In this document: piece by piece, positions 57,331-64,000 of the stretch
How positions within the stretch are numbered: position 1 is the first letter of the stretch
Layout of the letters: each line of letters begins with the position of its first letter
From: Simmondsia chinensis
Taxonomy: Eukaryota; Streptophyta; Magnoliopsida; Caryophyllales; Simmondsiaceae
Length of the DNA stretch: 64,000 bases
Direction: 5' to 3'
NCBI GenBank assembly: GCA_018398585.1
Contig: JAGTTD010000001.1
Span: 35,851,938-35,915,937 of the forward strand
Notes under the pieces: generated by a model
Seen by the model: the letters and a program-made list of their open reading frames with translations, nothing else
Databases searched by the model: none
Told to the model about the DNA's origin: nothing
Program-made: the position numbers and the translations under genes

Positions 57331-58620
57331 TCAAGGAGAAAAGCATGGAAATTGGCTATTCAAAAATGCAAGGTTCTCCCAGGTGGCAAAATTCTTGTCC
57401 AAATTGCGCCATTGTACTAAAACCTCCTGTACCGCCTTGTTAGCTACCTTCATACTTCTATTTGCTTTAACAGCTACTGGCTGCAGCAACAATGCTCCAT
57501 TTGCTCCAACTTCTGGTGCTTCCTGTGAGCTTTTAGCTCCTTTCTTCACCTGCTTTTTAAGTAATGATACATGGAACACTGGGTGAATGTATGAATTAGG
57601 AGGTAAGTCAAGTTTGTATGCAACTTTGCTAATCTTTTCCAAAATCTTGTATGGGCCAAAGAAACGAGCACTTAGCTTGACATTTTTCCTGACAGCCAAA
57701 GAGGACTGTCTATGAGGTTGTAATTTTAGGTAGACCATGTCTCCAACTCCATAATTTTTGTCTACTCTCTTTTTATCAACATAGAATTTCATTCTTGCTT
57801 GTGCTTGGAGAAGATTGTCCTTAAGGACTTGTGTCATGTGCTTCCTTTGCTGTATGAATTTAGCTGCTGCAGACTCAGATGAAGTGGATTGCTGCAGCAC
57901 AAATGGTGTAGGGGGAGCATATCCATATAGAGCTTGGAAAGGGGAAGTGCCAATAGATGCATGTACATGAGTATTAAACCAATATTCAGCTAAAGAAAGC
58001 ACACGGTTCCACTCTTTAGGCTGTGAGAATACCATGCTTCAGAGATACTGCTCAACACATTGATTAACTTGCTCGGTTTGTCCATCTGTTTGGGGATGGT
58101 ATGATGAGCTAAGCGCCAAAGTCGTACCCAACAACTTGAACAATTCCCTCCAAAAATTTCTCGCAAGGATCTTGTCCCGATCAGATACAATGGATTGAGG
58201 CAATCCATGTAACTTGTATACATTGTCAAGGAAGCTCTTGGCCAACCTCTCTACAGTAACAGGCCGGATGAGTGGCTATATTTGGTGAAACGATCCACCA
58301 TTACCCAAATCACTTCCCTGCCATCTGAGTTGGGAAGTTCTTCTATAAAATCCATGCTTATATTAATCCAAGCACCCTCCGGAATGGGAAATGGCTGTAA
58401 GAGTCCCTTGTATCTATGATCTCCCAATTTAGTTTGTTGACAAACTTCACAAGATCTCACAAAGTCTGTCACTGTCTTCTTCATACCGTGCCAACTAAAA
58501 TAAGCCTTAACTCTTTGATATGTACCTTCAATCCCGGAGTGACCACCTCAAGCTGAATCGTGTGAGGCTTTAACAATCTGATCTCTCAGATCTATAGAGG
58601 AGCCAATTTAAAGCTTATTC
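57331..58620 (-). pseudogene. V2: integrase with chromodomain
   Basis: Minus strand: GGHSGIEGTYQRVKAYFSWH then CEVCQQTKLGDH (HHCC finger, about 58550-58420), INISMDFIEELP (first Asp), a frame change near 58250, KLHGLPQSIVSDRDKILARN (second Asp), SSYHPQTDGQTEQVNQCVEQ (catalytic Glu). The C-terminal open frame 58035-57331 has EWNRVLSLAEYWFNTHVHAS, KVAYKLDLPPNSYIHPVFHV and the chromodomain VLVQWRNLDKNFATWENLAF. All three catalytic residues are present; one frameshift at about 58248 and a stop at 58036 break the chain. Confidence 0.9.
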
Positions 58621-59943
58621 TGCAACCGGATGATACCTTTCAGCACTGATATATTAGCATTACTGTCATCCACATCTGCATTTTTCACCAAGCTTGCAGC
58701 CACACATTCTTGAGCAAAAGAATCACCTTCATAGGACTTGTAAACTTCATCCATCCATGTTGGGAAAACAATGGTCATTGCACAACAAGAACCTTGTTCA
58801 CAATGTGTCTGCAGCCAGATTTTCCTTTCCTCTTCTATATTCGATTGCACAATCAAGCCCTAGCATCTTCATTAATCCCTTCTTTTGAATTCTTGTCATG
58901 ATCTTTTGCCCTAAAAGGTGCTTAAGACTCTGATGATCTATTCTAATGATGAATCTATGACCATCCAAGTAATGCCTCCATTTCTCAATTGCTAGATGGA
59001 TAGCCTAGTATTCCTTCTCATAAGTAGACATGGCTTGATGCTTGGGACTAAGTGCTTGACTGAAATAAGCAATAGGCCTCCCATGTTGAGAAAGAATAGC
59101 TCCAATACCTGATCTACTTACATCTATCTCCAAAACGAAGACTTCAGCAAAATTAGGCATGGCTAAGACCGGGGCTGCACACGTGGCTGTCTTAAGACCT
59201 TCAAAGACTGCTTGAGCCTTTTCTGTCCACTTGAGGGCATCTTTTTTAAGGATTTCAGTTAAGGGCTTTGTAATGGATCCATACCCTTCAATGAACTTTC
59301 TATAATAACTGGTCAATCCTAAGAATCCCCTCAATTGCTTCAAAGTCATTGGAGTGGGCCAATCTTGCATTGCTTGAACCTTGGAAGGATCGGTGGAGAC
59401 TCCTTCATGAGAAATTACATGGCCCAAATACTCAAGCTTGGTCTGAGCAAATGAGCATTTTGACAGCTTGGCATAGAACCTGTGCTGCCGCATCACTACA
59501 AAAACCTCTCGAAGGTGAATGAGATGATCCTCATAAGAAGAGCTATATATCAATATGTCATCGAAGAAGACTAGCACTGATCTCCTCAAAAAAGGCTTAA
59601 AGATGTCGTTCATAGCAGCTTGAAAGGTGGCCGAAGCATTTGTCAAACCAAATGGCATAACAACAAACTCAAAATGCCCATGGTGAGTCTGAAAAGCAGT
59701 TTTATATATATCCGACTCAACAACTCTGATTTGATGATATCCCTGCCTCAAATCAAGCTTAGTGAAGAAATTTGTGCCATATAACTCATCAAGCAAATCA
59801 TCTATAACAGAAATATGGAACTTATCTTTCATTGTTAAGGAATTTAATTGGCGATAATCAATGCACATCCTAGCTGTCCCATCCTTCTTCTTCACAAGAA
59901 TCACAGGTGAGGCAAAAGGGCCGTGGCTTGGTCTAAAGCTCAT
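58621..59943 (-). pseudogene. V2: reverse transcriptase and RNase H
   Basis: A 312-codon open frame (59943-59005) holds the complete RT palm: [60 protein letters not shown], and the catalytic box [13 protein letters not shown]. It then continues with [40 protein letters not shown] and [24 protein letters not shown] near 59005 interrupts RNase H; the rest (WRHYLDGHRFIIRIDHQSLK) continues below it to about 58880. By motif the RT is the best preserved in the window. Confidence 0.9.
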
Positions 59944-60186
59944 TTAAAGCAATTCATCAACTTGCTTCTCAATTTCTAACTTCTGAGCATGAGCATACCG
60001 GTAAGGCCTTGTCTTCACTAGATCAGAATTCGCTTGAAGTGGAATGGCATGATCAACACTCCTTTGAGGAGGTAGAGCTTTAGGCAACTCAAAGATATCT
60101 TCAAACTCTTCAATCAGGGCTTGCACCTCAGGCTGAATAACTGACTGAAGCTCTGTAGGACAGATGGAAAACAATTGCCCAAGCCA
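59944..60186 (-). pseudogene. V2: protease-RT linker
   Basis: Minus strand 60174-59944: LIEEFEDIFELPKALPPQRS followed by VDHAIPLQANSDLVKTRPYR, the standard block before RT (the DHxI..G region). It is separated from the protease frame by a stop near 60187 and from RT by a stop at 59944. Confidence 0.8.
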
Positions 60187-60780
60187 CTAAATTGCATTCT
60201 TTTTAAATCCACCATGTAAACGCTTGCCATTGATCAACCGCGGCTGTGCTTGCTCAGAAAATCCCTGCAGCGTGACCTTAGTGCCATGAACTTCAAAAGC
60301 AACTGTCATTTTGTCAAAATCAAACACCATTGGATTGACTGATCTCATCCAATCGACACCGAGCACCATATCACATCCTCTAAAAGGAAGAACTCTGAAA
60401 CCAAACAAGAATTGATGCTCTTGCACAGCCCATTGGAATGCTTGACACTTGTTTTGAGTGAGAATGGAGTTGCCATCAGCCACAGTCACGGCTAATGGGT
60501 GAGTTTTGATCACTTCGTGCTTCACTTTCTTCACCAATTTGGGATCAACGAAGCTATGGGTGCTTCCACTATCTATTAGAATGGTAATGGAAGTTTTTCT
60601 GGCCCTTCCTCTAATGCAAATGGTATTGTGATCTCCATTCCCGGTTAATGCTTTCATAGAAATCTCAATCTCATCTTCAAACAACTCATCTTGTGAATTG
60701 TGCACAGAACTGTCATCATCAGCCCTTGTACTGTCTCCATCTGAATCAGCTTCTACTCGAGAGCCCCTTGCAAACATCAA
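60187..60780 (-). pseudogene. V2: aspartic protease (RVP type)
   Basis: Open frame with ITILIDSGSTHSFVDPKLVK (DSG at the active site), CQAFQWAVQEHQFLFGFRVL and GCDMVLGVDWMRSVNPMVFD. The upstream acidic linker DSDGDSTRADDDSSVHNSQD is typical. The zinc knuckle CYRCNQPYQPGHRC lies in this same frame just upstream (about 60840-60795), so gag and protease were one frame before a frameshift. Confidence 0.85.
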
Positions 60781-62138
60781 GAATTTGGAATTACACCTAT
60801 GCCCGGGCTGATATGGCTGGTTACATCTGTAACATAACCTTGCGGATCTCTTGTCAAATGCACGACCTGATTAGAGCCAGATAATTCTTTGTGATGAGAT
60901 TTGAAGGTGCTGCCCTTGAGTTTACTCTTGTCACTTGAAGATACAAGCATAGCTTCAATCAATTTAGCCTTATTATAAGCTTTGGACAATGTCTTTGGAC
61001 CAATGGCCTTAATCAAGTTCTTGATTCTTGGTTTTAATCCACTAATGAAACTTGAGACATAATATTCCTTCGTAGCTTGTGGATTAATGGCTATCATGCT
61101 AGCTCGTAAATTCCCAAATCTTGTCATGTATTCCCTCATGGAAGTGGTCTGATACACCTTATTAAAACTGTCAACAACATCACTTGTGTCCTCGTCTCCA
61201 TATCTCTCGCATAACTCTTCCACGAATTGGCCCCAAGAAAGATTAGGATTGCTCTTCAACACACTGTAGAACCATACCTCATGATCTCCATGAAGATGCA
61301 CTGCTGCCAATTCCACTTTTTCAGCTTCATTTATGTTATAGAAATGGAAATACCGTTCACATCTTCTCAACCATGACTCAGGCTGCTTGCCATCAAAAGG
61401 CTCGATTTGCACCCTTGGCTGCCTGTGACCATTGCTTCTACCACCAGATGTAGCATCATTCCTCATTGACCTTCGCTGATGATGCAGATCAGGTGGCCTA
61501 TCCGGATGTTCAAAGTCATTGAATGAGTTTCTGTAGTGTACAACGGAATCAGGTCTAGAATTCAGACCTGAGTTTAAGCCAAACAATCGGGAATGAGCTT
61601 GATCTGTGGTTCGATCCTGAGCTCCTGCGGCAACCTCAACCTCTGGAGGTCGATCATCAACTGATCTAATATGAACTAAAGGTCAACTTCCCCTCGAATC
61701 ATAGGAGATTTATCACAATTCCTATCCGAGCTCTCAGACCTGTCATTGTGAACTTGCGGTTGAACCACTTCAGCTGGAGGAATGAGCTGACTCGCAGGAT
61801 TTAGAATCACATTTACTGTTGATTCTCCTTGATTCTTAATCTAATCTTTCAAATTCACCAGCTTAGCCTCCAATTGCAACAATCGATCATCTTTTTCTAG
61901 TATTTTCCAACTGCAATCGCTGTAATCTTAAGAACAACCATTCTTCAGTTTGTTCAAGTTATTGTTTTTGCGAATTAGTAATGTGATCATATAGTTCTTT
62001 CATCTGATCAGTAGTAACATATTGAACTTCCTTCGTAGTGTTCGAACCAGCAACAGCAGCATATGATACTTCTGTATTAACAACTGATGCTACATTTCCA
62101 CCACCAGCTCCCGATGGTGTTCTAACTCCATCAGCCAT
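60777..62138 (-). pseudogene. V2: gag, broken
   Basis: I place the start at ATG 62138 (MADGVRTPSGAGGG). The N-terminal third (62138-61590) has several stops. The open part 61586-60777 carries the gag domain: QPRVQIEPFDGKQPESWLRR, FYNINEAEKVELAAVHLHGD, LSWGQFVEELCERYGDEDTS, EYMTRFGNLRASMIAINPQA and SSFISGLKPRIKNLIKAIGP. A frameshift near 60850 takes the frame off the zinc knuckle. Confidence 0.85.
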
Positions 62139-62192
62139 ACTTTGTTCATTTTTCTTTGGTTTTGCCAGCTCAAATTAAGCAATTGACAGCTT

Positions 62193-62210
62193 GAACCAGC
62201 TCTGATACCA
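62193..62210 (-). promoter_or_regulatory. V2 primer-binding site
   Basis: The minus strand reads TGGTATCAGAGCTGGTTC, a full initiator-tRNA-Met site, 2 nt from the LTR end. Confidence 0.9.
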
Positions 62211-62212
62211 AT

Positions 62213-62615
62213 TGTTAACTTCCAATCTTAAATTGAGAGTTAACCTTGTGAAAGAGATTGATAAGATGAGAAGAGAAGGGAAAGGGATGAGAAATAGAGA
62301 AGGAGATGAGAATTAGAGAGTGATTAACCAAAAGGAAATCTGAATTTTATTGATTACATGATGAGGTTGCATGATTTAGATCTATTTATAATAGATCTTG
62401 ATACATTGCACTAAGACTCATCCACCTAACCGACTAAACCAAAATTTGCCGCCAAAACTCAAGCTAGCCTCCACATTTGACTTATTTTGACTCCTAACCC
62501 ACTTTGGTGCCTAATTGGCCTGCCAACTAACAATTGAATTCAACACCAATACAACTCTAAAGCAAATGCACGCAATACAAGACTAATTATGACCAAAATT
62601 GAAGGAATCATAACA
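62213..62615 (-). repeat. V2 5' LTR
   Basis: + strand TGTTAACTTCC to ATCATAACA, then the CATAC duplication at 62616-62620. Confidence 0.9.
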
Positions 62616-63290
62616 CATACATGATACTACCAACTCCACTGGAGCTTTAAATGAGCTGCCAAATGAGTGCTAATTAGTTTAGCATCTTTCATATGAAAAC
62701 GATCCAAAACCTTCTCAATACACTTCTCCTGGGACAAGTATAGCTTTCCCGCTTTTCGGTCCCTCTTGACTTCCATACCAAGTATCTCCTTGGCTGCTCC
62801 TAAATCTTTCATTTCGAATTCATTCTTCAACATAGCTATTAGTTTTTCAATATCAGACATATCTTTAGCTGCAATAAACATGGCCTCAACATATAAACAG
62901 AAGATAAATGAATGAACTTGCACTAGTTTGTCTTAAATAGACACAGCTATTGTATCTGCTCTTGAAGAACCCATGACTGGTCATGAACTTAACAAATCTC
63001 TTATAGCATTGCCTTGGTGATTGCCTCAAACCATAAAGAGACCTAACAAACAAACATGGTCTTCTTTTCCTTCAACAATAACGCCTTCAGGCTGATGCAT
63101 GTAAATACTCTCTTCTAGCTCACCATGCAGGAATGCAGTTTTCACATCAAGTTGCTGTAATTCTAAATCATACATGGCCACTAGGGCAAGTATCGCTCCA
63201 ATGGAGCTATGTCTAACAACATATGAAAAGATATCATGAAAATCAATACCATGTACCTGACGGTAACCTTTGGCTACCAATCGAGCCTTA
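62616..63290 (-). pseudogene. C3: copia reverse transcriptase
   Basis: Minus strand 63280-63026: MVAKGYRQVHGIDFHDIFSY, LALVAMYDLELQQLDVKTAF then LHGELEESIYMHQPEGVIVE, the conserved copia RT N-terminal half. At 62923-62627: FIFCLYVEAMFIAAKDMSDI, where the catalytic YVDD reads YVEA, then FEMKDLGAAKEILGMEVKRD and EKCIEKVLDRFHMKDAKLIS. The RT continues across V2 at 56898. The missing catalytic aspartates make it inactive. Confidence 0.85.
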
Positions 63291-64000
63291 TACCTTACAT
63301 CTTCAACTCCTGGAATGCCTTATTTTTTTTTTAAAGACCCATTTACAACCAATGATCCTCTTCCTTATTCGAGGTTTAACAAGCTACCAAGTCCGGTTCT
63401 TCTGTAAAGATTTCATCTCTTCGTGCATTGCCATCAACCACTTTTCTAAATCAGCTTAAGACACAGGTCTTGAATAGGTGGAAAGCTCAATGTCTTCCAT
63501 CGTCTCAGCCATTGTAAGAGCATAAGCTTCCATTTCTTCATAGCCATATCGTTGTTGTCGTTTAGCTTGTCTCTTCTGTCTTCCACTAGCTATATTATAC
63601 CGCCCCACTAGCTAATTGATTTCAACCTCTTTATTTCTTTCAGAAATCTGTGCTAGAGGTGCCTATATACTTTCTTTGGATTCATTCTGCTGCTAAACTG
63701 TGCTACCCAGCTATAGCTGAACTATCTCTTGCATTTGCACCTAACTAGAATCACAAATAATAGAAGACTTCTTCTGTGGATGTAGTCATGAAGACTCATC
63801 AAATGTGACATCTCTACTCGTCAGAAATTTATGAGAATTAGAATCCCATAAACGAAATCCCTTCACACCTAAAGTGTAAGAGAGAAAGATGCATTTCTTG
63901 GCTCTAGGCTCGAAATTTCCTTCATTAACATAAGAACAGGCAAGGCAGCCGAAAATTCTTAAATGAGAATAGTTTGCAGGGGATCCTGACCATACCTCTT
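63291..64000 (-). pseudogene. C3: integrase C-terminal end and linker to RT
   Basis: Minus strand near 63995-63800: LRIFGCLAYSYVNEGNFEPR-like, then FRLWDSNSHKFLTSRD and VTFDESSWLHPQKKSSIICD in shifting frames, the copia integrase tail. It is followed toward RT by a Q-rich linker and ADLEKWLMAMHEEMKSLQKN (63470-63410). Stops are frequent. C2 retains the VTFDESS block as its only integrase remnant. Confidence 0.75.

Larger units (their letters stand above)
56899..62615 (-). mobile_element. V2: nearly complete chromovirus, 5.7 kb
   Basis: LTRs of 403 bp at each end (62213-62615 is 5', 56899-57301 is 3') differ at about two dozen sites by eye (near 6 percent). Flanks are a perfect CATAC duplication inside the C3 RT gene. 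PBS, gag, protease, RT, RNase H, integrase and chromodomain all remain in order, though with stops and frameshifts. It is the most complete element in the window. Confidence 0.9.
55745..64000 (-). mobile_element. C3: copia element, running off the window, interrupted by V2
   Basis: The 3' LTR is at 55745-56169, followed by the PPT complement (AATCTCCACC, 56170-56179), RNase H (56234-56890), then V2 (56899-62615), then RT (62616-63290) and integrase C-terminal region (63780-64000), all on the minus strand. The 5' part lies beyond 64000. LTR and protein similarity link it to C2. The host site is the A2 LTR; the 5 bp left of the LTR are AATCA. Confidence 0.8.

Noticed and set aside
1..64000. CRISPR array, bacterial operon or integrated pararetrovirus
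   Set aside because: No short regularly spaced repeats, no bacterial gene layout, and all RT-containing stretches belong to LTR elements with LTRs, tRNA primer sites and integrase.

Overview
The window is plant nuclear DNA made almost entirely of nested, mostly dead retrotransposons. I found no convincing host gene. The evidence for a plant is the mix of families: Ty3/gypsy Tat/Ogre, Athila and chromovirus lineages, Ty1/copia with initiator-tRNA-Met primer sites, a DUF4283-type LINE ORF1, a 5S/SINE chimera, and Harbinger-like and hAT-like MITEs. A seed plant, probably a eudicot, is likely; the species cannot be fixed from this sequence.

Layout. (1) 1-4640: a Tat/Ogre-like Ty3 element on the + strand (called T1 here) with RT, RNase H and integrase remains and the start of its 3' LTR at about 4408. 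It is broken by a LINE tail (576-1013) and by a 5S-rRNA-headed SINE (1937-2210). (2) 4641-15441: a composite made of a circularly permuted Athila element (A1, - strand, a single LTR in the middle) joined directly to an ORF1-only LINE (+ strand). The whole composite, not the LINE alone, is bounded by a 12-bp direct repeat lying in the T1 LTR. (3) 15442-26000: the T1 LTR resumes and is interrupted by an 8.6-kb copia element (C1, 16274-24910). (4) 26040-40920: an Athila gag/protease relic (A3, +) split by a second copy of the C1 family in reverse (C1r), which itself carries a Harbinger-like MITE, and by a 3.0-kb internally deleted copia (C2). (5) 40923-42059: a second copy of that MITE, inverted. 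(6) 42060-44761: 2.7 kb not assigned. (7) 44762-55744: Athila A2 (-), whose LTR holds a 2.9-kb deleted chromovirus (V1) and whose pol holds a hAT-like MITE. (8) 55745-64000: copia C3 (-), running off the window end, interrupted by a nearly complete chromovirus (V2, 56899-62615).

How the pieces relate. Junctions give the order of events. T1 was in place before the Athila/LINE composite and before C1. A2 was in place before V1, the hAT MITE and C3. C3 was in place before V2. Perfect 5-bp target duplications support C2 (ATTTA), V1 (TATTT) and V2 (CATAC), and a near-perfect one supports C1 (GTCTC/GTTTC). No element here looks able to move on its own: coding regions carry stops, frameshifts or large deletions, although V2 keeps most RT and integrase motifs.

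The observations most worth a second look are the permuted Athila/LINE composite with a shared target duplication, the 5S-headed SINE, the LINE that ends after ORF1, a primer-binding-site relic inside the C2 LTR, and five G/C homopolymers of 22-26 nt, all inside transposons.
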